Notes: generated by a model not told the origin, from the letters alone. A DNA stretch of 64,000 nt from Paenibacillus tyrphae (GCF_024158745.1 NZ_JAMZAW010000015.1:1-64000); one strand, 5' to 3'; numbered from the stretch's first letter, positions 33,995 through 42,812 are shown. A program made the numbers and translations.

Positions 33995-34956
33995 AAACCG
34001 AGCTTCAGCAATTTGCCGGAACCCTTCACGCCCCATCGCAGCTCGACGAGCGAATCGGAGCGTTAATTCGGAAGCATTCCCGCGTGACGGCTCCGTCCCT
34101 CAGACCCGCCAAACGTAAATACGCGACCCGGGCGGCTCTTATCGCCGCATGCATCTTTCTGTTTTCCGGCATCGCCTATGCTTCCAGCCTGCTCTATACG
34201 ATGCAGACAGATAAGGTTCGCGTAGAACTGACCCAGCAAGCCGCAGCCAGCCTACCCGCAAGCTTGTCCGCCGAGCTGACGCAATCGGTACGCGACATCC
34301 GCAGCCAGCTCGCTTCGGGCGAATCCGCTTACGTATACAGCGCGGAGCTTGAGAAGCAGAAGCTGCCGGCCCTGCTGAAAATTACCGCCCCCGCCGCCTA
34401 TACGGACATCGACGCATGGAAAACGGAGACGAAGCAGCGCTTCGCACCGTTCAAGACGCCGACCGCGCTGCCGGCCGGATTCGCCTTCATCCGGGCGGAG
34501 CTGGAAGCTCCCGTCGGCGGCATCGACGCTGCAGCCTATGAGCAGTACCATAGCTTGCTTCGGAAAAAAGCCGGGGCAGCGAACCAAACCATCGTCTGGC
34601 AAAAGGCGCCTTCGGCAGATAAAGCCGTCTCTCCGATGGATACGCCCGGGCTAGTCTATGCCAACGGTGACGGAGAGCAAATCGAGGTACGTTACCAAGT
34701 ATTCTCCGGAGACGATGCGATGACCGACATCCGCACCATAACCGGCGAATCAACGACCGCCGAGAACGTTTCCGTTTCGGGCAAAGACGGCTACTATACG
34801 TTGAACCGCAACCATATCCTCAGTGAAACGGGCGCGTTGCAAAGCTTGGCTTGGCTGGAGACGCAGGACGGCAGCACGATCCTGTACCAAGTGACGACCC
34901 CTTCGCTGAAAGTATCTCAAGACGATCTGCTGCGAATCGCAAATAGCTTACAATAA
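33973..34956 (+). CDS. Probable membrane anti-sigma factor with extracytoplasmic DUF4367-like domain
   Basis: A 327-residue type II-like membrane protein. A ~45-residue basic cytoplasmic segment likely binds the sigma factor. One membrane helix follows at about 51-70 (AALIAACIFLFSGIAYASSLL), then a large extracytoplasmic part ending in a DUF4367-like fold (YYTLNRN...SLAWLETQDGSTILYQVT). The ATG has AAGGAGG at good spacing and overlaps the sigma gene by 22 bases, which fixes stoichiometry. No zinc-binding HxxxCxxC motif is seen. The signal sensed is unknown. Confidence 0.8.
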   Translation: MSIENQLKTELQQFAGTLHAPSQLDERIGALIRKHSRVTAPSLRPAKRKYATRAALIAACIFLFSGIAYASSLLYTMQTDKVRVELTQQAAASLPASLSAELTQSVRDIRSQLASGESAYVYSAELEKQKLPALLKITAPAAYTDIDAWKTETKQRFAPFKTPTALPAGFAFIRAELEAPVGGIDAAAYEQYHSLLRKKAGAANQTIVWQKAPSADKAVSPMDTPGLVYANGDGEQIEVRYQVFSGDDAMTDIRTITGESTTAENVSVSGKDGYYTLNRNHILSETGALQSLAWLETQDGSTILYQVTTPSLKVSQDDLLRIANSLQ

Positions 34957-34967
34957 CCTCTCGCAAT

Positions 34968-35014
34968 AAAAAAGGGATCTCTCGTGCGCGATTTCGCGTA
35001 TCGAAAGATCCCTT
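34968..35014. terminator. Bidirectional terminator between anti-sigma and tgl genes
   Basis: AAGGGATCT (34972-34980) pairs perfectly with AGATCCCTT (35006-35014), with an inner GCGCGA/TCGCG pairing. An A-run stands before it, giving a good T-run for the minus-strand tgl gene. Confidence 0.8.
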
Positions 35015-35025
35015 ATAATCGTGTC

Positions 35026-35859
35026 TCAAGCGTAAATGTTGGTCCTTCCACCGATTTTGACGACAATCCGGCCGCGGGCTTCCGGCGGCAGCCAAGCAAG
35101 CGCCGCCTGGGAAATCGGAACGCGGGAAGACGCCGCTTCATACAAATAAACGAAATTCGGGTACGTCACCTGATCGATCATGTGAGCGGACTTTGTGGCG
35201 CCGGGCTTGCGGTGCTTATTGAGCTTGGCGATGATACCGGCTGCATTCGTAATGCCGATCCCATGGCCGAAATAGTTGTCGTGCCCGAGCTTCACTACGT
35301 TTTCCCCCTGCCACTCCATCCATTCCGGGTCGACGTCGGGATTTTTGAAATACAGGATATCGCCCGAATACGTCGGCATTTTCTCGGCAATCGTAATCAG
35401 CCGCAGGTCGCTGTCGACCTCCCACGAATACAAATACAGGTCGAAGAACAGCCGGTTGAACTTCTGATCTCCGATCGTCTCCAGCACCGCTTTGTACAGC
35501 ACGATAATGATGGCGGTAGCGCATTCGAACGCATAGGCCCGGCCGTTTGAGAATATATCGCGGATCGCTGCGGCGGGCTGTACGTCCCGCCTCATCTTAA
35601 ATCCGCCATCCTCGGTACGGGTCCAATAGGCTGCGTTGCAGCGCGATTTCTTGAAGGAAGCAAACGACGCCGCGCTGTTCTGCATATCTCTGGCCGCTTG
35701 GACAATCGCCGTCCGCAGCCTGAGCTCGAAGCGCAGCGCTCCTTCCGAATCATATTGGTACGTCGTGGGGCTCCTGTGTTTTTCCTCGTAGATGTCCCTC
35801 TCGGGCGGTTCCCAGGCGGATATATCGACCGACGTCTGGCCGTCCGCAATAACGATCAT
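35026..35859 (-). CDS. tgl: Spore coat protein-glutamine gamma-glutamyltransferase
   Basis: A 277-residue transglutaminase that cross-links spore coat proteins through Gln-Lys isopeptide bonds late in sporulation. The catalytic cysteine is C113 in RAYAFECATAI, matching C116 of B. subtilis Tgl. Length, the surrounding sequence (YKAVLETIG, FNRLFFDLYLYSW) and the C-terminal half fit the family throughout. ATG 35859 follows GAGGAGGTGA. Terminators or gaps on both sides suggest its own transcript, expected to be sigma-K dependent in the family; I could not assign that promoter with confidence. Confidence 0.94.
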   Translation of the reverse strand: MIVIADGQTSVDISAWEPPERDIYEEKHRSPTTYQYDSEGALRFELRLRTAIVQAARDMQNSAASFASFKKSRCNAAYWTRTEDGGFKMRRDVQPAAAIRDIFSNGRAYAFECATAIIIVLYKAVLETIGDQKFNRLFFDLYLYSWEVDSDLRLITIAEKMPTYSGDILYFKNPDVDPEWMEWQGENVVKLGHDNYFGHGIGITNAAGIIAKLNKHRKPGATKSAHMIDQVTYPNFVYLYEAASSRVPISQAALAWLPPEARGRIVVKIGGRTNIYA

Positions 35860-35949
35860 GGGGACCAGTCACCTCCTCGTCAGAGATGCGATACTAGCGC
35901 TCGCTCCCAGTATATGCCGGGGAGGGCAAGGATCAGACCCCAAAAAGCC

Positions 35950-37266
35950 TTAATCCATCTCGTAGATCGAGCCGGATTTGCTTGCGAACAGTTCGGCGTA
36001 TACCTTCTCCGCATAGGCGTCCGTCATGCCGGAGAGATAATCGGCCACGAAACGCGGCCACGTCCAGCGGTTTTTATGCCGCTCGTAATTTTCGATCCAA
36101 TCGGCCGGAATGATCAGGCGTCCTTCCTCAGGCACCTTGAAGCTGTCCCACAGCCGCCGGATCATAATTTCGCTGCGCTTCTGGAGCCGCTGCACACGGA
36201 AATCTTTGATCAGCGTCACCCAAGCCAGCTTTTTCAAAATTTCCATCGTTCGCAGCAGCTCCAAATCCTGCTGTCCGTCGCGAACGAACGTGACCCGCTT
36301 CCAGCCTTTCTTCGGATCGTCGATAATGCCGACCCGCCCGGCAAAAGCGCTCACCCAGCGGGCTTTCATCTCTCTCCGGGTCCGCGAAGCCTCGTTGTCG
36401 CACTCGGCGTAAATTTCCTCCCACTGCTCCAGATACGAAGCCAGCACGCGCTTGACCATCGCCTTGATATCGACCTGGTCCCAGCCGACCTCCAGGTTCC
36501 CCTGATCGCCTTCGATCTCTTCCACCAGATGCATAGCGAGCCGGTCGTCTTCGAAAAAGGTCCGGTTCATCTGAATTTTGCCGGCGCGGATGCCGTCCTC
36601 GATATCGTGCGTCGAATAGGCGATATCGTCGCTCAAATCCATCAATTGCGCCTCCAGCGTCGAGCAGCCGGCCGGCATGTTCCATTTGTCGCGAAGATAG
36701 CTGATGCCTTCCCATTCCATCGGATACACACCCTTAATCCGTCCGGGCGTATCCAAATTATACGGGTATTTATTAATCCCGAGCAGCACCGCCGCCGTCA
36801 AATCCAAGCCGCTGCCGCTTCCGGCGCGCTTCTCCAGAAACATCAGCAGGCGGAAATTTTGCGCGTTGCCTTCGTAAGCCAAGCCGTGCTCTTCGGCAAG
36901 CAGCCGGTCCAGCACTTCTTCCCCTTTGTGCCCGAACGGCGGATGTCCGAGATCGTGCGCGAGCGCAGCGCATTCCACAACAGCCGGGTCCATCATCAGA
37001 CCGGGGTGCTCCCTGCGCTGCAAAAACTCATAGTGCTCACCCAGCCGCCGCGCCGTCTCGCGGGCAATTTGCGAAACCTCGATCGAATGCGTCAGTCTTG
37101 TCCGGTAATAGTCGCCGGACCCGGCGCCGAATACCTGCGATTTGCCCTGCAGCCGCCGAAAAGCCGGGGATTGGATGAGCCGCGCATAATCCCTCTCGTA
37201 TTCATCCCGTTCTTCGCTGAACGTCCCGGCCACCGGTTCGTCCAAACGCAGTTTACGCAAGTCCAT
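35950..37266 (-). CDS. HD-domain dNTP triphosphohydrolase (dGTPase family)
   Basis: A 438-residue dNTPase that removes triphosphate from dGTP or other dNTPs and so adjusts nucleotide pools. The N-terminal region carries RLQGKSQVFG and the metal-binding HD motifs LTHSIEVSQIA and ALAHDLGHPPFGHKGE, with a later D in SDDIAYSTHD. The C-terminal helical part ends YLSGMTDAYAEKVY. I chose ATG 37266 (MDLRKLRL) because a GGGGGG site lies seven bases upstream. A longer frame to 37353 has no site. Alone on the minus strand between tgl and the GerP-like block. Confidence 0.9.
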   Translation of the reverse strand: MDLRKLRLDEPVAGTFSEERDEYERDYARLIQSPAFRRLQGKSQVFGAGSGDYYRTRLTHSIEVSQIARETARRLGEHYEFLQRREHPGLMMDPAVVECAALAHDLGHPPFGHKGEEVLDRLLAEEHGLAYEGNAQNFRLLMFLEKRAGSGSGLDLTAAVLLGINKYPYNLDTPGRIKGVYPMEWEGISYLRDKWNMPAGCSTLEAQLMDLSDDIAYSTHDIEDGIRAGKIQMNRTFFEDDRLAMHLVEEIEGDQGNLEVGWDQVDIKAMVKRVLASYLEQWEEIYAECDNEASRTRREMKARWVSAFAGRVGIIDDPKKGWKRVTFVRDGQQDLELLRTMEILKKLAWVTLIKDFRVQRLQKRSEIMIRRLWDSFKVPEEGRLIIPADWIENYERHKNRWTWPRFVADYLSGMTDAYAEKVYAELFASKSGSIYEMD

Positions 37267-37381
37267 AATCATCCCCCCGCTACTCTGCTTTCCTATGTCA
37301 TGAAAAATAACATCATAGGTTGTTGAGCAAATTGTAGCATATTCCTTTTGCAAAGGAAAAGGGGCGCCTCATGGGCTTGTC

Positions 37382-37915
37382 CTACGTCCTGCTGCCAAAG
37401 CGGATGCGGGGGCCGCCATGGTGCGGATCGCTTCCCGGCGAAGCGGAGGCAGCCTTCTTCTCCTGATCCGGATTGCCGTCCCCCCCGGGTTTGTGATCCG
37501 CCGCAGATTTGCCGTCAAAGGCGGGCTTGCCCTCCGTTGCGGGATTCCCGCCCGCCTTAGGTTTGCCCTCCGACTTGGGCTTCCCGTCGGCTGCGGGCTG
37601 GCTTGTGCCGCTCCCGCTCCCGTCAGCTTCCTTGCCGTATGTATATGCCGCTCCGATGTTCAGCTTGCCGCTCAGCTCCCGGATGCCCAATTGTCCAAGG
37701 TTGTTGTTCAAATCGATATGCTCGACGACCACTTTCTCAATAGATAACGTTTGGATCACGATGGCGGGTTGAGTCTGCTGGTCCTCCAGTTTCTCCATCA
37801 GCTGGTTCAGCCGTTCTTCCAGTAGACGGAGCCGCTGCGCTTCTTCGTGCTTGCCGCCTTGCTGCGGGGGCGCGTTGGCATTGGGCGTTGTCCCGAAAAG
37901 CGATTTCCTGTTCAT
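37382..37915 (-). CDS. GerPC-like spore protein with low-complexity tail
   Basis: A 177-residue protein. A predicted coiled coil (~20-50, EEAQRLRLLEERLNQLMEKLE) is followed by IEKVVVEHIDLNNNLGQLGIRELSGKLNIG, which matches the IEKIEY...LxGTLNIG core of GerPC, needed in Bacillus for germinants to pass the spore coat. The last ~75 residues are an unusual Gly/Lys/Pro repeat region (GKPKSEGKPKAGGNPATEGK and so on), ending in a basic PRIRFGSR. ATG 37915 follows GTGGGGA. It stands 33 bases after the Hsp20 gene in the same direction, next to two GerPF/PA-like genes. Confidence 0.65.
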   Translation of the reverse strand: MNRKSLFGTTPNANAPPQQGGKHEEAQRLRLLEERLNQLMEKLEDQQTQPAIVIQTLSIEKVVVEHIDLNNNLGQLGIRELSGKLNIGAAYTYGKEADGSGSGTSQPAADGKPKSEGKPKAGGNPATEGKPAFDGKSAADHKPGGDGNPDQEKKAASASPGSDPHHGGPRIRFGSRT

Positions 37916-37948
37916 CGTATCCCCACTTTTTTTAGAAATAATATCCAA

Positions 37949-38389
37949 TCATTCGATCTCGATATGTTCGTCTTTGCGCCGCATTCTTTCGTAGTTGAGA
38001 ATCAGCAGCCCCCGCTCGAAGCGGGCATGGACCGGAGACTGCTCTCCCAGCTGCGGCAGCGGGATCATACGCTCGAACGGGCCGTAAAAACGTTCCTTAT
38101 GCAGCGGGACGACATTGTCCAACGGCGGCTTCGCAATCCCCCGCACGGTCAGTTCGTTGCCCGACAGCGTCAGCTCCACGTCCTCCTTGCACAGCCCGGG
38201 GAGCTCCAGCACGACCCAGTTCTCCTCCTCCCGCTCGTACAGATCGTACGCCGGATACCGGCTTGGCTTACTGCCCTCCGCGCCTTCGGAAGCCGCATCA
38301 TCCTTTGCCTCGAATACAGACTTCCAAAAATCCCCTTTCTCGAGCTTCTGCGCCAGCTCCATCCACTGCTTCAGTTTATCCATGTCCAT
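37949..38389 (-). CDS. Hsp20/alpha-crystallin family protein
   Basis: A 146-residue small heat-shock protein. The alpha-crystallin domain covers ~45-146 (YDLYEREEENWVVLELPGLCKEDVELTLSGNELTVRG, later FERGLLILNYER). The usual C-terminal IxI motif is present as HIEIE. Bacillus spore-coat relatives such as CotM belong to this family. Its place between GerPC-like and GerPF-like genes suggests a spore role, but this is inference. ATG 38389 is set after GGGGGGC; an upstream in-frame start at 38422 has no clear site. Confidence 0.82.
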   Translation of the reverse strand: MDMDKLKQWMELAQKLEKGDFWKSVFEAKDDAASEGAEGSKPSRYPAYDLYEREEENWVVLELPGLCKEDVELTLSGNELTVRGIAKPPLDNVVPLHKERFYGPFERMIPLPQLGEQSPVHARFERGLLILNYERMRRKDEHIEIE

Positions 38390-38502
38390 AACCCGAAGCC
38401 CCCCAACGGCCGACCGCCTCATAAACTGCTATTCAGAAAAAGTCCCGTTTCGCAGCTTCCGATACAGCCCTCTTGTCCCTTCCTCCCGCCTACCGCTGAA
38501 TG

Positions 38503-38751
38503 TTAGATGGTATTCGTCACCGGAGAGCTCGGGCTGCCGAACGAATTCTGATTTTGATCAACAAGATCCGGGTCCACCCCGACATTGATCATCAACGAGG
38601 AAACGGGAGATAAGTCCCCGTTGGCAAAATTGGCGCCGACAACTTTCAAGTTGACCGTGTGGCCGTTTTGCACCGTCGTGCCGAAATCAATGTTCGCGTT
38701 TTTGGACAATCCGTTCGTCTTAATATTAAAAACATTAATAATGTTGGGCAT
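38503..38751 (-). CDS. GerPF/GerPA-like spore germination protein
   Basis: An 82-residue protein of the GerPA/GerPF family, small beta-rich proteins of the inner spore coat that let small germinants reach their receptors. Signs are MPNIINVFNIKTNG, FGTTVQNGHTVNLKVVGAN and the C-terminal DPDLVDQN. ATG 38751 follows GAAGGAGG. It is the second of two tandem paralogues; the other starts upstream at 39032. The Hsp20 and GerPC-like genes follow in the same direction. Confidence 0.82.
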   Translation of the reverse strand: MPNIINVFNIKTNGLSKNANIDFGTTVQNGHTVNLKVVGANFANGDLSPVSSLMINVGVDPDLVDQNQNSFGSPSSPVTNTI

Positions 38752-38804
38752 CGTTGGCGCCTCCTTCTGCTTGCAAGCCCGCTGGTAAAGCTAAAGCGCA
38801 TGCT

Positions 38805-39032
38805 TCATTTGGAAGAGAGCGTGAGCTCCCCTTGGTCGTTCAGATCGGGATCGATATAAATATTGCGCATCTCGGATCGTGGCGGGGATTCGTCCCCAAA
38901 GGACGCGTTGGTTCCTTGCGTTTTGGAACGAACCGTATGGCCGTGGTGGAACGTATCCCCGATGCTGAAGGAGCCGTTATTCGAGATGCTGTTGATTTTG
39001 ATATAAAAAATATTAATCGCCGGCGTCGTCAC
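38805..39032 (-). CDS. GerPF/GerPA-like spore germination protein (second copy)
   Basis: A 75-residue paralogue of the next gene. PAINIFYIKINSISNNGSFS, then GDTFHHGHTV and IDPDLNDQGE line up with FNIKTNG, GTTVQNGHTV and VDPDLVDQN in its neighbour. The start is GTG 39032 with AGGTGG seven or eight bases upstream. The longer frame to 39140 runs into the LTA synthase terminator and is rejected. It likely sits first in a spore operon with genes down to 37382. Confidence 0.75.
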   Translation of the reverse strand: MTTPAINIFYIKINSISNNGSFSIGDTFHHGHTVRSKTQGTNASFGDESPPRSEMRNIYIDPDLNDQGELTLSSK

Positions 39033-39108
39033 AAGAACCCACCTGCTTTCGGCATTGATTCTATATTGTATGCGCGGAAAGGCAGTCATTTGCCCACCAA
39101 AGCAAAAA

Positions 39109-39145
39109 AAGCGCAAAAAGACGGCTGGACCATGGTCCAACCGTC
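39109..39145 (-). terminator. Rho-independent terminator of the LTA-synthase-family gene
   Basis: On the minus strand GACGGTTGGACC pairs with GGTCCAGCCGTC (39145-39120) around CATG with one mismatch, followed by TTTTTGCGCTTTTTTT. Confidence 0.85.
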
Positions 39146-39188
39146 AATTCGTTGCTGTGAGCAATCCGTTATTCAGCGTCCTGCGTAG

Positions 39189-41132
39189 CTAATGCCCTTC
39201 GGCATTCGGCCCGGCTCCCCCGCCTTCTGGATCTGCTGCCCCGGCGGTAGAAGGGGCTCCGGTATATTTGGCGAGATACTGCTTCCCGAACATTTCATCA
39301 TATTGAAGCTCCCGGTACTTCTCCACATCGGCAGCGACCGAAGCCGGGACCGACGTAAACATCTGCCCGTCCGAATCAATCACGAGATTGCGCAGCAGGC
39401 CCGGCGTCTTCTTGGACAGCTCGGCATTGTACGCCAGCGCGGCCGGCTTCTCCATCTGCAGCCGGTCCAGCACGTAGGCGCTCAGGAACGAGTTGCTCAG
39501 CACCGGCACCTGCTCCTTCGCCATGTCGAAGTTGGACCACATCACAAAAGGCACGCTGTGCATCCGTTTTAGATCCTCGAGGGACCATTGATCCGATTTG
39601 GCCGTAGGAATGAACCCGGACTGCACATACGCGTCGTAATCATATCCAAGCATCGGCAGATGATCGCCATAGAACACGACAACCGTCGGCTCGCCGGACT
39701 TTTCGAAATGATCGATCAACAGCTGCAGGCTCCGGTCCGCATCGCGGGCGCCGTGCACGTACGTTTGCAGCGTATCGCGGGCCGTATCGTCAAGACTGCC
39801 TTGAACTTGAATAGGATTGTCGCTGCCGTAGCGATGATCGTCGTAAGGGCCGTGATTCTGCATCGTAACCGCATAGATGAACGTCGGGTTGTCGTTGGCC
39901 TCGACTTCCTTGATGATGCTCTTGGACACCTCGTCATCCGCGATGAAATCGCCGCGGTATTCGGGATTCTGGAAGCCGTCCTTGCTCAGGAAGCTGTCGA
40001 AGCCCATATGCTTGTAGACGTTCTCGCGGTTCCAGAACCAGCCTTCGTACGAATGGATGGCCGCGCTCTTGTAGCCGAGGCCCTTGAAATAGCTGGCCAT
40101 GCTCGAAATCGGCTTACTGATATACTGCTGATACGGGACCGATCCGGCCGGCAGAAAACTCATGGACTGCCCGGTCAGCACCTCGAATTCCACATTGCTT
40201 GTGCCGCCGCCGAACTGCGGCGATAGCAGATAGCCCGACGTGCTCTCCTGCTGAAGCCGGTGCACCGTAGGCACCGGGTCTTCGCTGAAGGTGACGTTCG
40301 GCAGCAAGGTCGGGTCCCAGAACGCTTCGTTCATAATAAAAATGACGTTCGGCTTCACTCCGCTTGCGGCATTGGCCGTCGACGTACCGACCATATCGTT
40401 GAGGCTTTCGGCCAAACTGGCCATGGTAGGCTCACTGTAGCCCGGCGGCTTCGGTACGATTGTATTTTTTACGTTCATGGTGAACGCCAGGGACAGCCCA
40501 TTCGTGCCGTAGTTTTCCTGCTGGTTCCAGACGATCTCGTTCACTCCCGCCCGGTCCAGCAGCGTTCCGGTCCAAGGAGCCCGTACGCCGAAGCTGTACA
40601 GAGCAAAAACGCACAACGCCCCTAGGACTACCCGGGTTACGGGACGCAGCGCTAACCGCGGCATCCATAGGCGGAACAGGAAGATTACTGCCACGACGGC
40701 AAAGACCAACCCGATCCGCACAAGGGCGGTATGAGTCGTGACCAGCGGCAGAATGTTCATGCTTTCCTTGTTCAGGAAAATATCCCATGGAAAGAAGGGT
40801 TCGCCGATCAGTTTTACCTTGAAATAACTGATCAGCGATACAATCGAAAGCACTAGGGCGCTAATGCCGGCAGACAGCACCAGCGACCCGATGATACAGT
40901 AAATCAACGCAAACACCAGAAACACAATCAAAGCATTCAATCCGAACAGCTTCCAATTGGCGGTTAGCCAAGTCCAGGTCTCGTGTACGGTTCCCCGTCC
41001 TATCAGTTCCATGCCAAATACCAGAAGCAGGGGAATTCCAATCATTGCGGCAACGATTAAGCTGTTCCATCCCATGCGGGCAAGCTTTGACCGTGATGAC
41101 TTTGGCTGTCCTTGGGCGACCAAGGGACGCAT
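39189..41132 (-). CDS. LTA synthase family phosphoglycerol transferase/sulfatase
   Basis: A 647-residue enzyme of the LtaS family. Five membrane helices lie in the first ~190 residues. The extracellular sulfatase-fold domain follows: FIMNEAFWDP (metal Glu), the nucleophile Thr in FGGGTSNVEF, AVTMQNHGPY and FYGDHLPMLG (metal Asp/His). It probably polymerises glycerol-phosphate from phosphatidylglycerol onto a glycolipid anchor or a related polymer. The C-terminal ~30 residues are Gly/Ala/Pro-rich and disordered. AGGAGTGTGAG precedes ATG 41132. The glycolipid glucosyltransferase at 28493 could supply the anchor. Confidence 0.9.
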   Translation of the reverse strand: MRPLVAQGQPKSSRSKLARMGWNSLIVAAMIGIPLLLVFGMELIGRGTVHETWTWLTANWKLFGLNALIVFLVFALIYCIIGSLVLSAGISALVLSIVSLISYFKVKLIGEPFFPWDIFLNKESMNILPLVTTHTALVRIGLVFAVVAVIFLFRLWMPRLALRPVTRVVLGALCVFALYSFGVRAPWTGTLLDRAGVNEIVWNQQENYGTNGLSLAFTMNVKNTIVPKPPGYSEPTMASLAESLNDMVGTSTANAASGVKPNVIFIMNEAFWDPTLLPNVTFSEDPVPTVHRLQQESTSGYLLSPQFGGGTSNVEFEVLTGQSMSFLPAGSVPYQQYISKPISSMASYFKGLGYKSAAIHSYEGWFWNRENVYKHMGFDSFLSKDGFQNPEYRGDFIADDEVSKSIIKEVEANDNPTFIYAVTMQNHGPYDDHRYGSDNPIQVQGSLDDTARDTLQTYVHGARDADRSLQLLIDHFEKSGEPTVVVFYGDHLPMLGYDYDAYVQSGFIPTAKSDQWSLEDLKRMHSVPFVMWSNFDMAKEQVPVLSNSFLSAYVLDRLQMEKPAALAYNAELSKKTPGLLRNLVIDSDGQMFTSVPASVAADVEKYRELQYDEMFGKQYLAKYTGAPSTAGAADPEGGGAGPNAEGH

Positions 41133-41287
41133 CGCTTCTCACACTCCTATCAGCCCGCATATCATTCTTAATTGCGGAATCAAATTTTAACTTATTGTAA
41201 AGGCTAAATATTAAAGGAAAATGAATTTAAGATGAAAGGGAGAAATTGGTCCTTGCGGCTCATGACTTTATCCCCATTATCGGCAAA

Positions 41288-41326
41288 AAAGAGCAGGGCT
41301 CGCTCCGGAGAGGTTGCCTGCTCTTT
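41288..41326 (-). terminator. Terminator behind a lost gene
   Basis: AAAGAGCAGG (41288-41297) and CCTGCTCTTT (41317-41326) pair perfectly over ten bases. On the minus strand the T-run continues (TTTTTT), so it serves the gene remnant at 41358-41543. Confidence 0.75.
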
Positions 41327-41357
41327 CTTATTACCCAGATTTACAAAAGGTTAACAC

Positions 41358-41543
41358 TTATGGGGCCTCTGGCTGCCATTTTTTTATTTTATACAGCCGC
41401 CACTCGTTGTCAAAATCATGATACAACTCGGCCCATTCGTTGCCCTTTTCGTACAAATCCTTGTATTTCGTATTAATGGCGCTTTTATCGGCGTTCGGCA
41501 GCGGCCGCGGGATCAGAATAGTGTATTGGTGAAAAGAGGTAAT
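41358..41543 (-). pseudogene. C-terminal gene remnant
   Basis: A frame of 61 codons is open from a stop at 41544-41546 down to TAA 41358-41360, with no usable start. The last ~45 residues look like real protein (NTKYKDLYEKGNEWAELYHDF, then NEWRLYKIKKWQPEAP), and a strong terminator follows in the same direction. I read it as the tail of a gene whose front was deleted. The family is not recognised. It occupies most of the 500-base gap between the LTA-synthase-family and aldo/keto reductase genes; the rest of the gap shows only terminators. Confidence 0.45.
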
Positions 41544-41590
41544 TCAGGAATGCGGTCTCATTGCAGGATAGCCATTCCGGTACGATGCAC

Positions 41591-41637
41591 AAAAAAAGCC
41601 GTGCGCGACTCTTGCACTTTCCGAGTCACGCACAGCT
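41591..41637 (-). terminator. Rho-independent terminator of the aldo/keto reductase gene
   Basis: On the minus strand AGCTGTGCGTGACTC (41637-41623) pairs with GAGTCGCGCACGGCT (41611-41597) with two mismatches, then TTTTTTT follows. Confidence 0.85.
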
Positions 41638-41649
41638 TGTGTCGAAAGC

Positions 41650-42645
41650 TTACTTGCCGCCAAGCACGGCTTCGATCCGCTCCAGCTCTTCGCTGCTGAA
41701 TTCGAGCTTGCTTACCGCGCCTACGGCATCCTCGATCTGGCTTACCTTGCTCGCTCCGATGAGAGCGGAGGTTACACGGCCGCCGCGGAGCACCCACGAA
41801 ATCGCCATCTGTGACAGCTTCTGGCCGCGCTCCCGGGCGATGTCGTTCAGCTTGCGCACCTTGCCCATTACTTCGTCTGTTAGCTCCTCCGGCTTCAGGA
41901 AGACGCTCGAACCGGCCGCGCGGGAATCTGCCGGAATTCCGTTCAAGTAACGGTCGGTCAGGATGCCTTTGTAAAGCGGCGAGTAAGAGATGCTGCCGAC
42001 GCCTTCCCGCTCCAGCAGATCCAGCAGGCCGTCCTCGACCCAGCGGTCCAACATGGAGTAGCGCGGCTGATGAATGACGCACGGCGTGCCGAGCGATTTC
42101 AGCATGGCGATCGCCTGCTCCGCCCGGTCGGCGCGGTAATTCGAGATGCCGACATACAGCGCTTTCCCTTGGCGAACGAGGTGGTCGAGCGCACCCATCG
42201 TTTCCTCCAGCGGGGTGTTCGGGTCCGGACGGTGATGGTAATAAATATCGACGTAGTCCAGTTTCATCCGTTTAAGGCTCTGATCGAGACTTGCGATCAT
42301 ATTTTTGCGGGAGCCCCATTCGCCATAAGGTCCCGGCCACATGTAGTAGCCCGCTTTCGTCGAAATGATCAGCTCGTCGCGGTAGTTTTGGAAATCGGAA
42401 TGGAGTATTTTGCCGAACGTTTCCTCTGCCGATCCCGGAGGCGGTCCGTAGTTGTTCGCCAAATCGAAATGCGTGATGCCCAGGTCAAAGGCGCGCCGGA
42501 CCATAGCCCGGCCGTTCTCATAGACGTCACCGCCGCCAAAGTTGTGCCACAAGCCCAAGGAAACGGCCGGCAGCTTCAGCCCGCTGGCCCCGAGCCGGTT
42601 ATATTTCATCGTGTCATAGCGATCGCCGCTTGGTAAATAAGACAT
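41650..42645 (-). CDS. Aldo/keto reductase, YghZ/Gpr type
   Basis: A 331-residue NADPH-dependent reductase with a (beta/alpha)8 barrel. The catalytic Asp-Tyr-Lys-His set is visible in DLANNYGPPPG, STKAGYYMWPG and YYHHRPDPNTP. The PPPGSAEE insert after the tyrosine and the long WPGPYGEWGSRK loop mark the AKR14 group (E. coli YghZ), which reduces L-glyceraldehyde 3-phosphate and methylglyoxal. ATG 42645 follows GGAGGAG. It is divergent from an AraC-type regulator. Confidence 0.93.
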   Translation of the reverse strand: MSYLPSGDRYDTMKYNRLGASGLKLPAVSLGLWHNFGGGDVYENGRAMVRRAFDLGITHFDLANNYGPPPGSAEETFGKILHSDFQNYRDELIISTKAGYYMWPGPYGEWGSRKNMIASLDQSLKRMKLDYVDIYYHHRPDPNTPLEETMGALDHLVRQGKALYVGISNYRADRAEQAIAMLKSLGTPCVIHQPRYSMLDRWVEDGLLDLLEREGVGSISYSPLYKGILTDRYLNGIPADSRAAGSSVFLKPEELTDEVMGKVRKLNDIARERGQKLSQMAISWVLRGGRVTSALIGASKVSQIEDAVGAVSKLEFSSEELERIEAVLGGK

Positions 42646-42812
42646 ATTCGCAACTCCTCCTTAGGAAGATGATTTAACCTGCACTGCTTGTTCCATTGTA
42701 GCGCGCCCCGCTGGAAAATCGTATGTCAGCATGTTGGATAAAATATAGTATAATGTCACTTGATCCCTTTCCTAGCGAAGCGGACTTAAGGAGCGGAGGT
42801 GGCAGTCCAATC

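Noticed and set aside
35909-35916. CATATACT upstream of tgl as a sigma-K -10 box
   Set aside because: Only a partial match and no -35 AC at the right distance.
35698-37326. 542-codon frame antisense to tgl and the dGTPase gene
   Set aside because: It spans two recognised genes and the gap between them and has no domain or ribosome binding site.
38805-39140. Longer 111-codon version of the first GerP-like gene
   Set aside because: The extra 36 codons run through the LTA-synthase-family gene's terminator; GTG 39032 has a ribosome binding site and matches the paralogue's N-terminus.
42723-42812. N-terminal extension of the AraC regulator from ATG 42723 or 42753
   Set aside because: No ribosome binding site; the second ATG lies in a TATAAT box, so it is probably at or before the transcription start.
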